A DNA stretch of 44,041 nucleotides. Origin: Vibrio zhanjiangensis. Lineage in GTDB: Bacteria > Pseudomonadota > Gammaproteobacteria > Enterobacterales > Vibrionaceae. This document shows positions 23,755 through 32,557 of this stretch, in pieces. Position 1 is the first letter of the stretch. Each line of letters starts with the position of its first letter. The DNA is taken from positions 1 through 44,041 of the forward strand of contig NZ_BSPW01000090.1 of the NCBI RefSeq assembly GCF_030161235.1. Reading direction: 5' to 3'. Both the position numbers and the translations under genes were made by a program. The notes beneath the pieces are model-generated. The model did not search any database, was not told the DNA's origin, and saw nothing but the letters and a program-made list of their open reading frames with translations.

Positions 23755-24738
23755 ATGCAACATCTAGAAGAGATTATTGCTAATGCTAACGCTGCGATTG
23801 ACACAGCAGATTCATTAGTCGCACTCGACGAAGTGCGAGTTCAGTATTTGGGTAAAAAAGGTGAGCTAACGGTTCAACTTCAAAGCCTAGGAAAACTGCC
23901 ACCAGAAGAGCGCCGCAGCGCAGGTCAAGAGATCAACCAAGCGAAAGGTGTTGTCCAGCAAGCGATCGCAGCCCGCAAAGATGCATTACAGAGTGCCGAG
24001 CTTGAAGCCAAATTGGCAGCTGAAACTCTTGATGTGACTCTACCTGGTCGCCGCATAGAAAATGGTGGTCTACACCCAGTGACTCGTACAGTTGAACGTA
24101 TTGAACAGTTCTTTGGTGAACTCGGTTTTAATACCGAATCAGGTCCTGAGATTGAAGACGCGTTTCATAATTTTGATGCGCTGAATATCGCAGAGGATCA
24201 CCCTGCACGTACTGATCACGATACTTTCTTCTTTAATCCAGATCTTATGCTGCGTACGCACACCTCAGGTGTTCAGATTCGCACAATGGAAAATGGAAAA
24301 CCACCGTTTCGTTTCATTGCTCCGGGACGTGTCTATCGCAACGACTACGACCAGACTCACACACCTATGTTCCACCAAGTGGAAGGTATGTTGGTTGATG
24401 AAAACGTTAATTTTGCTCAGCTTAAAGGGATTCTCCATGACTTTCTGTGTAACTTCTTTGAAGAAGAAGTTGAAGTACGTTTCAGACCCTCATACTTCCC
24501 ATTCACGGAACCTTCAGCTGAAGTGGATGTGAAAGGTAAGAATGGCAAATGGCTAGAAGTATTGGGCTGTGGCATGGTCCACCCTAATGTTCTTCGCAGT
24601 GTAGGTATTGATGCGGAAAAATACTCAGGATTTGCATTTGGTATGGGTGTAGAGCGTCTAACTATGCTTCGCTATGGCGTAAACGATTTAAGAGCGTTCT
24701 TCGAGAACGATCTGCGTTTCTTAAAACAGTTCAAGTAA
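23755..24738 (+). CDS. pheS: Phenylalanine-tRNA ligase alpha subunit
   Basis: A 327-residue class II aminoacyl-tRNA synthetase subunit that forms an alpha2-beta2 enzyme with PheT and charges tRNA-Phe. An N-terminal coiled coil (residues 1-85) is followed by the catalytic domain. Motif 2 is 'FRFIAPGRVYRNDYDQTHTPMFHQVEG' and motif 3 is 'GFAFGMGVERLTMLRYGVNDLR'. The ATG at 23755 follows AGGAAACG and gives 'MQHLEEIIANANAAI', the usual start. An in-frame ATG 63 bases upstream adds a stretch unlike the family. pheT follows after 18 bases. Confidence 0.97.
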   Translation: MQHLEEIIANANAAIDTADSLVALDEVRVQYLGKKGELTVQLQSLGKLPPEERRSAGQEINQAKGVVQQAIAARKDALQSAELEAKLAAETLDVTLPGRRIENGGLHPVTRTVERIEQFFGELGFNTESGPEIEDAFHNFDALNIAEDHPARTDHDTFFFNPDLMLRTHTSGVQIRTMENGKPPFRFIAPGRVYRNDYDQTHTPMFHQVEGMLVDENVNFAQLKGILHDFLCNFFEEEVEVRFRPSYFPFTEPSAEVDVKGKNGKWLEVLGCGMVHPNVLRSVGIDAEKYSGFAFGMGVERLTMLRYGVNDLRAFFENDLRFLKQFK

Positions 24739-24756
24739 TCTAGGGGAACCATCACT

Positions 24757-27144
24757 ATGAAATTTAGCGAAACTTGGCTTCGTGAGTGGGTAAACCCTTC
24801 GGTTTCAACAGATGAGTTGACTCACCAAATTACTATGGCAGGCCTTGAAGTTGACGATGTTCTGCCTGTCGCTGGCTCTTTTACAGGCGTTAAAGTTGGT
24901 CATGTTGTTGAATGTGGTCAACACCCTGATGCAGACAAACTGCGAGTGACGAAAGTGGATGTTGGCGAAGCTGACTTACTTGATATTGTCTGCGGTGCAC
25001 CAAACTGCCGTCAGGGTCTGAAAGTAGCGGTTGCCACTGTTGGTGCAGTGCTGCCGGGTGACTTTAAAATTAAGAAGGCAAAACTGCGTGGTCAACCGTC
25101 TCACGGTATGCTTTGTTCATTTACAGAACTTGGTATCGATGTTGACTCAGATGGCATTATGGAACTTGCTGAAGATGCGGCGATAGGTACAGACTTCCGA
25201 GAATTCTTGGGCTTAGATGATGTGACAGTAGATGTTGATCTGACCGCAAACCGCGCAGACTGTTTTAGCATTCGAGGCCTAGCTCGTGAAGTTGGTGTAC
25301 TGAATCGTGCGGATGTCACCGAACCAGCAATTAATCCAGTTGCCCCAGCCATTGACGATACGGTTTCTATTGACGTTAAAGCGCCAGCAGCATGTCCTCG
25401 TTACTTGGGTCGCGTGGTTAAAAACGTTAACGTTAATGCTCAGACACCGCTTTGGATGCAAGAGAAACTGCGCCGCTGTGGTCTCCGTTCTATCGATCCA
25501 GTGGTTGATATTACGAACTACATCTTGCTAGAGCAAGGCCAACCAATGCATGCTTTCGATCTGAACAAAATCGATGTTGGTATTGTGGTACGTATGGCAG
25601 AGCAGGGTGAAAAACTCACGCTTCTCGATGGCAGTGAAGCGGAACTGAATGCTGATACATTGGTTATTGCAGATCATAATAAAGCACTCGGCATTGCGGG
25701 AATTTTTGGTGGTCAAGATTCTGGTGTAACGTCTGAAACCCAAGATGTGTTACTAGAGTGTGCCTTCTTCGCACCGGATCATATTCGTGGTCGTGCTCGT
25801 AGCTACGGTTTACACACAGATTCATCAATGCGTTTTGAGCGTGGTGTTGATTACGCACTGCAAGCAAGTGCGATGGAGCGGGCTACAGAGCTGCTGGTTG
25901 AAATCTGTGGCGGTGAAGTAGCTCCTGTGGTTGCTGTAGAATCAACCAGCGATTTGCCTACACCGAATACTGTTGCACTGTGCCGTACTAAACTCGATAG
26001 CCTATTGGGTCATCATGTTGCTGATGCAGAGGTCGTTGAGATTTTGGAGCGTTTGGGTATGCAGGTTGCGACAACCGAAGCCGGCTGGACAGCAACTGCA
26101 CCGACATGGCGCTTTGATATTGCTATCGAACAAGATCTGGTTGAAGAAGTAGGCCGTATCTATGGATATGACAATATTCCAAATCAGAGCCCAGCCGCTG
26201 ATCTAAAAATGCACGATCATGTAGAAGCGAATATTCCACTCAAACGTGTTCGTAACTTGCTTGTAGACCGTGGTTTCCAAGAAGCCATTACTTATAGCTT
26301 TGTTGAGCCAGAGCAGCAAAAACTGATTGTTCCAGATATTGAGCCTCTGATGTTACCTTTCCCGATTTCTGCTGATATGTCAGCGATGCGTCTGGGTTTG
26401 ATTCAAGGTCTTCTCAACACGGTTGTCCACAACCAAAAGCGTCAGCAGCCGCGTGTTCGTTTATTTGAATATGGCTTGCGTTTCATCCCATGTGAGTCTG
26501 CAGAAAACGGGATGCGCCAAGATCCTATGTTAGCCGGTGTGATCGCTGGTGCTCGCAGTGAAGAGCATTGGGATATCGAAACTAACACGGTTGATTTTTT
26601 CGATTTGAAAGGTGATCTTGAAGCGATTCTGGAATTGTCTGCGAATGAAAAAGCCTACTCTTTCGCTGCGGTCAAGCATCCAGCATTGCATCCAGGCCAA
26701 TCGGCGGCAATCATGATTGATGGAAAAGAAGTCGGCGTAATAGGCACTGTACACCCAGAGCTTGAGCGTAAATTTGGCCTAAACGGTCGCACCATTGTGT
26801 TTGAAATCGAGTGGTCAGCTATCAGTGCTAAGGTTATCCCAGAAGCGGTGCAGCTTTCTAAGTTTCCTTCAAACCGTCGTGATATTGCACTGGTTGTTGA
26901 TGACACAATTGCATCTGGCGATATTGTTGCGGCGTGCCTTGAAAAAGGGGGAGAATTCCTCACTGACGCGCGTCTTTTTGATGTTTACGTTGGCAAAGGG
27001 GTAGAGGAAGGCAAGAAGAGCCTTGCCATTGCTCTAAGCCTCCAATCAGTAGAACGTACGTTGGAAGACTCGGATATTGCAGGCGCAGTTGATGCTATTG
27101 TTGCGCATGTTTCCGGAAAATTTGGCGCTTCTCTTAGAGATTAA
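24757..27144 (+). CDS. pheT: Phenylalanine-tRNA ligase beta subunit
   Basis: A 795-residue subunit with the full bacterial PheT domain order. The tRNA-binding domain is at about 40-150, B3/B4 editing domain about 210-370, B5 about 400-470, catalytic-like module about 480-690, and the C-terminal FDX-ACB domain at 700-795 ('SKFPSNRRDIALVVDD'). An AGGGGAA-like ribosome site precedes the ATG. It forms an operon with pheS and is followed by a strong terminator rather than by ihfA. Confidence 0.97.
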   Translation: MKFSETWLREWVNPSVSTDELTHQITMAGLEVDDVLPVAGSFTGVKVGHVVECGQHPDADKLRVTKVDVGEADLLDIVCGAPNCRQGLKVAVATVGAVLPGDFKIKKAKLRGQPSHGMLCSFTELGIDVDSDGIMELAEDAAIGTDFREFLGLDDVTVDVDLTANRADCFSIRGLAREVGVLNRADVTEPAINPVAPAIDDTVSIDVKAPAACPRYLGRVVKNVNVNAQTPLWMQEKLRRCGLRSIDPVVDITNYILLEQGQPMHAFDLNKIDVGIVVRMAEQGEKLTLLDGSEAELNADTLVIADHNKALGIAGIFGGQDSGVTSETQDVLLECAFFAPDHIRGRARSYGLHTDSSMRFERGVDYALQASAMERATELLVEICGGEVAPVVAVESTSDLPTPNTVALCRTKLDSLLGHHVADAEVVEILERLGMQVATTEAGWTATAPTWRFDIAIEQDLVEEVGRIYGYDNIPNQSPAADLKMHDHVEANIPLKRVRNLLVDRGFQEAITYSFVEPEQQKLIVPDIEPLMLPFPISADMSAMRLGLIQGLLNTVVHNQKRQQPRVRLFEYGLRFIPCESAENGMRQDPMLAGVIAGARSEEHWDIETNTVDFFDLKGDLEAILELSANEKAYSFAAVKHPALHPGQSAAIMIDGKEVGVIGTVHPELERKFGLNGRTIVFEIEWSAISAKVIPEAVQLSKFPSNRRDIALVVDDTIASGDIVAACLEKGGEFLTDARLFDVYVGKGVEEGKKSLAIALSLQSVERTLEDSDIAGAVDAIVAHVSGKFGASLRD

Positions 27145-27161
27145 CCAGACTTAGTGCTTAT

Positions 27162-27193
27162 AATAAAAAACCTGCCACAAGGCAGGTTTTTTT
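27162..27193 (+). terminator. Terminator after pheT
   Basis: CCTGCC and GGCAGG form the stem, extended by A-T pairs (AAACCTGCC / GGCAGGTTT) with an ACAA loop and followed by seven T. It is the boundary between the pheST operon and the AT-rich acquired segment. Confidence 0.9.
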
Positions 27194-27344
27194 GTAGGCA
27201 ATTACAGCATCTGTCTTGTATTTGAGTTTATGGGTATTAATTGAGAAACCTGTTGATTTAAAACTAAGTTCATATTAAAAAGGCTTGGATACAATTTTGT
27301 ATCACATATCTATCTCTAACTTTAAAATAATAGAAAAATTTAAT

Positions 27345-28088
27345 ATGTATAAAAAATCAAGTGTGGCTCTTGCAATAGCCTCTTTAATGTTATTTGGGTG
27401 TGGTGGTTCAGATAGTTCTAATGATAGTCAATCTACTCAAACTTATCAGTCGGAAAGTACCTCTTCTTTGACCGATTATATTGATGTACGAATGAGCTTT
27501 AACAATCCTTGGAAGGAAACCATTGGTCACTCATACTTAGGTGTCGATTTTGAGCCAACGAGTCTCGGACTTGGTGATAAGGACCAATTTTCCATAGGAG
27601 CAGCTAATCTTTCAGAAAATGAAAGTCTTACCAGTTGGGAAAATGGTGCTGATTTTGTTATTTATTACCACAAAGGTGGCCAAAATTATGTCATTCATTC
27701 GAATGCAAGTTTTTTCGAGGAAGAAGATGAAGGAACTATTTTTTCCAAAGATCTTGGTGGAGTTTGGTCTTATAAAAAATCAGTAAGTGGGCAAACCCCG
27801 GAAAGATCGCTAATTCTACGTGTTAATAGGAATTTTTCGATTGAAGGAAATATTAGTTCAGAGGAATTAGAGATTGTTAATGAACTCAAACGAATATTAA
27901 AATCGATTAACTTATCTACTCCTATGAAGGCTTATGCGGTACATGATAAAGATAACCTAGACACAGCCCCAGATGGAGGGTTCAGTCAGAAAGTCGATGG
28001 AAAAATCGATGATAACCCCAACGACTATACTGGAACAGAACAATGGGTGGATATTTCTAGTGTCCAACTTTCTTTAAGTCCTCAGTAA
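27345..28088 (+). CDS. Lipoprotein of unknown function
   Basis: A 247-residue lipoprotein. Residues 1-18 form a signal peptide with lipobox 'LFGC', followed by a Ser/Gly-rich linker (residues 20-42). The soluble domain has no family I know. It contains 'DVRMSFNNPWKETIGHSYLGVDFEP', 'ADFVIYYHKGGQNYVIHSNASFF' and an acidic C-terminus that may be mostly beta. I start it at the ATG 27345 because the signal peptide begins there; an upstream in-frame start at 27285 is less likely. The ribosome site is weak. Base composition is AT-rich relative to pheT. A stem-loop terminator follows. Confidence 0.65.
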   Translation: MYKKSSVALAIASLMLFGCGGSDSSNDSQSTQTYQSESTSSLTDYIDVRMSFNNPWKETIGHSYLGVDFEPTSLGLGDKDQFSIGAANLSENESLTSWENGADFVIYYHKGGQNYVIHSNASFFEEEDEGTIFSKDLGGVWSYKKSVSGQTPERSLILRVNRNFSIEGNISSEELEIVNELKRILKSINLSTPMKAYAVHDKDNLDTAPDGGFSQKVDGKIDDNPNDYTGTEQWVDISSVQLSLSPQ

Positions 28089-28110
28089 TTATTTCCTCAT
28101 TGAAAGTAAT

Positions 28111-28140
28111 CTAATCTGGCTCTAAGAGCTGGATTAGTTT
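28111..28140 (+). terminator. Probable terminator after the lipoprotein gene
   Basis: CTAATCTGGCTC pairs with GAGCTGGATTAG as a 12-bp stem with two G-U pairs and a three-base loop, followed by TTT. The T tract is short. Confidence 0.55.
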
Positions 28141-28261
28141 CTAAGCTTTCGCTGTTTTTGCTGGAAGAGCGAATTTAATCATTTATCACCAGTATACTGT
28201 CAACTAATTTGAAAGATTATTTTTCAGAAAATATAGGTTGGCCAACTCATACGGAATATAG

Positions 28262-28292
28262 GGCAGAAAACAACCCCAGGACTACAACTGGG
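28262..28292 (-). terminator. Possible terminator of the XRE operon
   Basis: On the minus strand CCCAG and CTGGG form a 5-bp stem (extendable by weaker pairs) followed by GTTGTTTTCTG. It lies 12 bases past the stop of the VUT-like gene. Confidence 0.4.
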
Positions 28293-28304
28293 ACTATTAT
28301 AGTT

Positions 28305-28949
28305 CTACCTATATTCATTTTTTCCTACGTAGTACTCACTCCTATTTCTAATAGCATTAATAACAAAAATGGTTGGGGGGATAAAAATTAGCTGTGCTAC
28401 TAGTTTAGTAATACTAGACCATAGCATTATACTGAATAATAAGTTATTTTCTTTGACACCAAAGAAAGCTAAAGTTAGAAATAATTTCACATCGACTAAA
28501 GCGACTATAAATGTTGATACCGTTATTCTATATGCAATACTTTTTATTTTCAAAGATGAAAATAATACTCCAAAAAGAAACATAGAAATAAAGTAAGCAC
28601 AAAGCGATGATAAGTAGACTCGATAATTGCTTAAACTGTATATTGAGTTAAAGCTTTGATTTAAGTTTGACTCTATTTCTAATCCAGGCGCTATTGAAGA
28701 CAAATACATTAAACTAATAAAAGTAAGATAGCCAATATAAGCAATAATGATACATTGGTAATAGGCTCTTGGTGAGCGAATTGCAATAATTATAGCTGAG
28801 AAAAAGTAGACAAATGGATAGGTAAAAAAACCAGCGGTTAAATGAATATTATATACTTCCACCACTTTCATTGCTGAAAGGTTCGAAGCGGTAAGAAAGC
28901 AGGAAAGACCAAGAGTAGCGAGCAAAGTCGCAGCTTCAGTGATTTTCAC
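28305..28949 (-). CDS. VUT-like (YhhQ-type) membrane protein
   Basis: A 214-residue integral membrane protein with about six hydrophobic segments. The pattern 'HLTAGFFTYPFVYFFSAIII', 'YRVYLSSLCAYFISMFLFGVLFSSLK' and 'YRITVSTFIVALVDVKLFLTLAFFGV' resembles the VUT/DUF165 family of queuosine-precursor transporters such as YhhQ, although several polar residues usual in that family (such as the Asp of the first 'sD' segment) are replaced. It is the last gene of a minus-strand operon with the 106-residue protein and the XRE-type regulator. The AT-rich composition and operon context suggest horizontal transfer. The transported substrate is unknown; precursor uptake is only a guess from family. Confidence 0.55.
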   Translation of the reverse strand: MKITEAATLLATLGLSCFLTASNLSAMKVVEVYNIHLTAGFFTYPFVYFFSAIIIAIRSPRAYYQCIIIAYIGYLTFISLMYLSSIAPGLEIESNLNQSFNSIYSLSNYRVYLSSLCAYFISMFLFGVLFSSLKIKSIAYRITVSTFIVALVDVKLFLTLAFFGVKENNLLFSIMLWSSITKLVAQLIFIPPTIFVINAIRNRSEYYVGKNEYR

Positions 28950-28952
28950 GTA

Positions 28953-29273
28953 TTATCGCTCCATAATATGATAAATCGCAATGAAATCTTCGTTATTTAT
29001 CTTGAGCTTTTTCCTGATAGACGGCCTCAGTAAACTGTTGATTGATACGCTCACAGGAATATCAGAAATCACCATTTCTACGGTTTTATCTTGTATATTA
29101 ACGGCTTTGATACGCTTGTCAGAAATCGAGTACCTTCCTTTGTGAAGTCCAACATCATGCCTATCAATGTAGGCATGATGGAACATTTCTTTACCTATAA
29201 ACCCCACTAATCCGTCAATGGAATATAAATTGGAACGTTTTTTCCTTATTTTAAATACGTTAAATTTTGACAT
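28953..29273 (-). CDS. Unknown 106-residue protein
   Basis: I do not recognise this protein. It has a basic N-terminus ('KIRKKRSNLYSIDG'), a His-rich middle ('EMFHHAYIDRHDVGLHKGRYS') and a C-terminal part that is mostly strand and helix. It has no signal peptide or membrane segment. It overlaps the end of the XRE-type gene by 14 bases and is followed after three bases by the VUT-like gene, so the three are translationally coupled and probably one functional unit. Confidence 0.6.
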   Translation of the reverse strand: MSKFNVFKIRKKRSNLYSIDGLVGFIGKEMFHHAYIDRHDVGLHKGRYSISDKRIKAVNIQDKTVEMVISDIPVSVSINSLLRPSIRKKLKINNEDFIAIYHIMER

Positions 29274-29766
29274 TTTTCAGTTGCATAATTGGATAACTAT
29301 CTTCGTGAATGACTCCATTAGAAGATATGAAAATAAGCCTATGGTCTTCTTCTATCACTTTTCTAAGGACTACATCTCCAGACTGAGTAGTGCAGATATA
29401 GTGATTTTTATTTTTTAGCGGAGGCACAAATTTTTCAAAAATTAATTGGCTACTTTTGGGCAAACTGTCTATCAGTGAATTGTTTTTGATGTATATATCA
29501 GTATCTGTCTGTTCAGACAGAGTTACGATGTCACTATTCAGGCGCTCAAAATGGTATGGAGGGGCGGTATCATCCGAAAGATCAGAAAAAGTAATGTTAT
29601 AGTAATTACAAATTTTCCCTAACGTTTCAATGGTTGGATTACTATTTTTTCCTGAATACAGGCTATACAAGGTGCTGTACTTTATTCCCATTTCTTGAGC
29701 GAGAAATTTTACACCGCCAGTATCATGTTTACTATCTGTTATAAGTCTTATTATTTTATCTATCAT
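29260..29766 (-). CDS. XRE/cI-like regulator with S24-like C-domain
   Basis: A 168-residue regulator. Residues 10-65 form a Cro/cI-type helix-turn-helix ('GVKFLAQEMGIKYSTLYSLYSGKNSNPTIETLGKICNYYNITFSDL'). The C-terminal half ('NHYICTTQSGDVVLRKVIEEDHRLIFISSNG', 'YPIMQLKNVKI') resembles the beta domain of S24/LexA-type repressors, but the Ser-Lys catalytic dyad context ('GDSM') is not visible. It may therefore be a non-cleaving repressor. It is the first gene of the operon and is likely autoregulatory. No phage structural gene lies nearby. The 330-base upstream region is strongly AT-rich. Confidence 0.7.
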   Translation of the reverse strand: MIDKIIRLITDSKHDTGGVKFLAQEMGIKYSTLYSLYSGKNSNPTIETLGKICNYYNITFSDLSDDTAPPYHFERLNSDIVTLSEQTDTDIYIKNNSLIDSLPKSSQLIFEKFVPPLKNKNHYICTTQSGDVVLRKVIEEDHRLIFISSNGVIHEDSYPIMQLKNVKI

Positions 29767-30151
29767 TCTAATCTAGCCAAAGTGTGATAACATTCATGTT
29801 TAAAGTTTGTCAGAACGATTATTAATCTATTTCTAACATTATGTGATCTTATAATTTTTATTGGATTCTAATGTTTTCTTACAAATTATCCAGTAATAAT
29901 TTATCATATAAACGGTTTGTTTTATTAATGATAATTTTTGTCAATATAGCTTGTAAGTATGTGCACCCAATGAGCATAGATATAGTTAATTTTGTCTATC
30001 ATCAATAGGATTGGGGCGTATAAGTATATAGTTCCTTTATCCTTGTAGAAAACGGTATAAATTTATTTAGTAGCTTCACAGTGGCATTGCTGGTATTTTC
30101 ATAATGATTGAAAATATAGCGATTAAAATATTAACTGAGGATTTCATCACA
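29767..30151. other. AT-rich divergent intergenic region
   Basis: 385 bases between the XRE operon (minus) and the GyrI-like gene (plus), very AT-rich. An inverted pair AACATTA (29835-29841) and TAATGTT (29869-29875) could be operator half-sites of the XRE regulator. I see no gene here. Confidence 0.45.
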
Positions 30152-30607
30152 ATGGAAGCTCGTTCTTTGGAAGAATTTACAGTAACAGGCTTTACTGCTC
30201 GAACTTGTAATGCAGATGAGCTAGAACCGACTACGGCGAAAATAGCCCCCCTTTGGCAGCACTTTTATCAACATGCAGTACCAAGCTTGGGTGAGCAGTC
30301 ATGTGTCTATGGGGTATACAGCAACTATGAGTCGGATGCTGAAGGCCAATATGACATTAGCGTAGGAGCAACAGAGCTCTCCGCTGACCGTTTAGAAGGG
30401 GCAAAACATGTGCATATTCCTGCTGGGCAGTACTTAGTATTCACCGCTAAAGGAGAAATGCCCAAAACGGTCATTGGCTTGTGGGGAGAAATTTGGTCGT
30501 ATTTTGGCAATAGTGACTGTCCGCATGAGCGGGCATACACGTACGATTATGAACGTTACCTTGACGAGCAATCGGTTGAAATTTGTATTGCCATCAACGG
30601 ATTCTGA
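30152..30607 (+). CDS. GyrI-like small-molecule-binding domain protein
   Basis: A 151-residue stand-alone effector-binding domain of the GyrI/AraC_E_bind type. These form a SHS2-repeat pocket that binds hydrophobic molecules. 'VTGFTARTCNADE', 'VYGVYSNYESDAEGQYDISVGATE', 'HIPAGQYLVFTAKGEMPKTVIGLWGEIWSYF' and the terminal 'VEICIAI' strand fit the family. I prefer the ATG at 30152, preceded by GAGGA and starting 'MEARSLEEF', over 30104. No DNA-binding domain is attached, so it may sequester or hydrolyse toxic compounds like other single-domain members. It is convergent with the unknown gene at 30617. Confidence 0.75.
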   Translation: MEARSLEEFTVTGFTARTCNADELEPTTAKIAPLWQHFYQHAVPSLGEQSCVYGVYSNYESDAEGQYDISVGATELSADRLEGAKHVHIPAGQYLVFTAKGEMPKTVIGLWGEIWSYFGNSDCPHERAYTYDYERYLDEQSVEICIAINGF

Positions 30608-30616
30608 AGTCTCGTT

Positions 30617-31081
30617 TCACCGTGTTTCTCTGGATGGCACTAATGTAATATTCACAGTGTCAAGCCGCTGAAAAACAGGCCTGCTAGCGCTATGGTACCA
30701 ATCTGTAGGCATAGCTTCATTTAACCTAGCGGCCTTTAGAGCCGCTTTGTCCTGCGGGGCAATTAAAGCATAATCTAGTAACTGGTTAAGAATACGTTTG
30801 AGAGCTTGCCTTGTCAGTGAGCCATCGCGACAATGTCGTTTTATTTCACCGATAATTACACTATGAGGTACGAAGGGCTCTAATACGCCATTTTCGATAG
30901 TCGTCACTCGAGAAGAACGCATACAATTATGGCGTGCGCTTTCCCAGTCGGGTTTACCTTTGCTTGTCAGGTAGTTTTCTCGAAAGCAAAAGTAACTGAA
31001 AAGGAAGCGCTCTATACACGTCCATCGCTGCGCTTGGGCTTCGAGAAAAATGTGGTCAAGTTCAATGTCAATATCTGTCAC
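30617..31081 (-). CDS. Unknown 154-residue protein
   Basis: I do not recognise this protein. It is soluble, with an amphipathic N-terminus ('FLEAQAQRWTCIERFLFSYFCFRENYL') and helices rich in Arg and Ala ('RQALKRILNQLLDYALIAPQDKAALKAARLNEA'). The second part suggests a winged-helix-like or helical fold but I see no motif. It lies 24 bases downstream of the MATE gene stop on the same strand and could be co-transcribed with it. Confidence 0.55.
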   Translation of the reverse strand: MTDIDIELDHIFLEAQAQRWTCIERFLFSYFCFRENYLTSKGKPDWESARHNCMRSSRVTTIENGVLEPFVPHSVIIGEIKRHCRDGSLTRQALKRILNQLLDYALIAPQDKAALKAARLNEAMPTDWYHSASRPVFQRLDTVNITLVPSRETR

Positions 31082-31104
31082 GATTAATCTTATCAGTTCT
31101 ATAG

Positions 31105-32454
31105 CTAGGATACATAACTTGGGTTGTTAGCATTAGAATGTATGCTTCTATATTTATGGATTGCACAAAGAAGTTGCACGAGCAATAGTACACCAGAAAC
31201 ACCAAGCCCAATACCTATACCACCCCAAACTCCCGCTAAACCGTGATCATGAAGCAGTAACCAAGCCGCAGGTAAACCAAATAGCCAATAACCTACAGCA
31301 GTAACAAAAGTGGGACCTACGACTATTTTCATCCCGCGAAGTAGGTTGATTGCCAGCAACTGCCATGCATCAACAACGAATGATAACGCCACGACCCAAA
31401 GCACGCTAATTAAAAGTATGGATAATTGTGTATCGAGATTGAATAGTACAGTGATGACCTCTGGCCAAGCAATGAAAAGCCCAGCTAGTAGAGCGCTGAG
31501 TATCGTCGTAATAAAGAAGCTGCGCTTTACCGTATGTTTAATGCCATCAAAGTTACTTGAGCCAAAATCTCGGCCAACCAGAATGGCTGCAGCTTGAGAG
31601 AATCCAAAATTTATATTCCAAGTAAAGCTTAGGCATTGAATAAGGATCTGATGCAGGGCTAGTGCTGCGATGCTGATCGCTCCAGCCATTAGAGTGCCGC
31701 CATAGATGAGTCCGTGCTCAAGCAATGAGGCAATCATAATGGGTATGCCAAGTGACAATAGAGGCTTGAGCAAAGATAAAGAGTACTCTTCTATGTTCAG
31801 CCATGGAGAAAATGAACGATATTCTGCCCGTTTAAATACCCAGTAACCATAACCTAGCATTACGAGAAAAGACGAAAGCGCAGTACCCGCACCGAGGCCC
31901 GCAAGGCCTTGCTCAAAGGTGAACGCGAACAAATAGCTCAGAGGAATGTTGAGTAAAACTGTCGAAAGGGACATAACCATAATAGATCGAGTGCTACCTA
32001 GAGCGCTGGTTAGACCACGAAGTACAAGCAAAATGAGTGAGGGTAACATGGCCCATTTTAACGTATTGAGATAGCTCATTGCTGGCTCAATCAACGGTTC
32101 AGGCTGATTTGCCACAAGCAGTAAGTTAGGAAAGTAGCCAAAACTGAATGTGAGCGCCAACGTAAGAATAAACGACAGCATGACTGCTCCCTTGATCGCA
32201 AAGCGAATTTGCTGGTTGCCAAACACTGGTCTTGCTATTCGTTGGCCGTATGCAATAGCAATCAGGTTTGCAACGCAACCCACGCAACTGCTCGCGATGA
32301 TAAAGACAAAACTATACACTGAGGCTCCCAATCCACCCGCGGCTAGCGCAGAGACACTTAGCTGCGACATCATCCAAACATCAGTTAGAACCAACGCCAT
32401 GGTGATCAGCTGTGAAATGATTAGTGGTAATGCCAAGGAGAGAATTTTTTTCAT
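31105..32454 (-). CDS. MATE family multidrug efflux transporter
   Basis: A 449-residue inner-membrane antiporter with about twelve hydrophobic segments, the MATE length. 'LALPLIISQLITMALVLTDVWMMSQLSVSALAAGGLG' at the N-terminus and the repeated 'LLSLGIPIMIASLLEHG' at the start of the second half are characteristic. MATE transporters of vibrios export drugs or dyes using a Na+ or H+ gradient; the substrate is not predictable. The gene is divergent from a LysR-type gene, which may regulate it. Confidence 0.88.
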   Translation of the reverse strand: MKKILSLALPLIISQLITMALVLTDVWMMSQLSVSALAAGGLGASVYSFVFIIASSCVGCVANLIAIAYGQRIARPVFGNQQIRFAIKGAVMLSFILTLALTFSFGYFPNLLLVANQPEPLIEPAMSYLNTLKWAMLPSLILLVLRGLTSALGSTRSIMVMSLSTVLLNIPLSYLFAFTFEQGLAGLGAGTALSSFLVMLGYGYWVFKRAEYRSFSPWLNIEEYSLSLLKPLLSLGIPIMIASLLEHGLIYGGTLMAGAISIAALALHQILIQCLSFTWNINFGFSQAAAILVGRDFGSSNFDGIKHTVKRSFFITTILSALLAGLFIAWPEVITVLFNLDTQLSILLISVLWVVALSFVVDAWQLLAINLLRGMKIVVGPTFVTAVGYWLFGLPAAWLLLHDHGLAGVWGGIGIGLGVSGVLLLVQLLCAIHKYRSIHSNANNPSYVS

Positions 32455-32557
32455 TGTATGCCTCGTGTCTGAATGTACATAAGGTATGCTTTTACTGTCT
32501 GGCGTTCAAATGATATTTATGTCATCCTTGCATAAGTTGAGATCATGTGAGAAAGCA

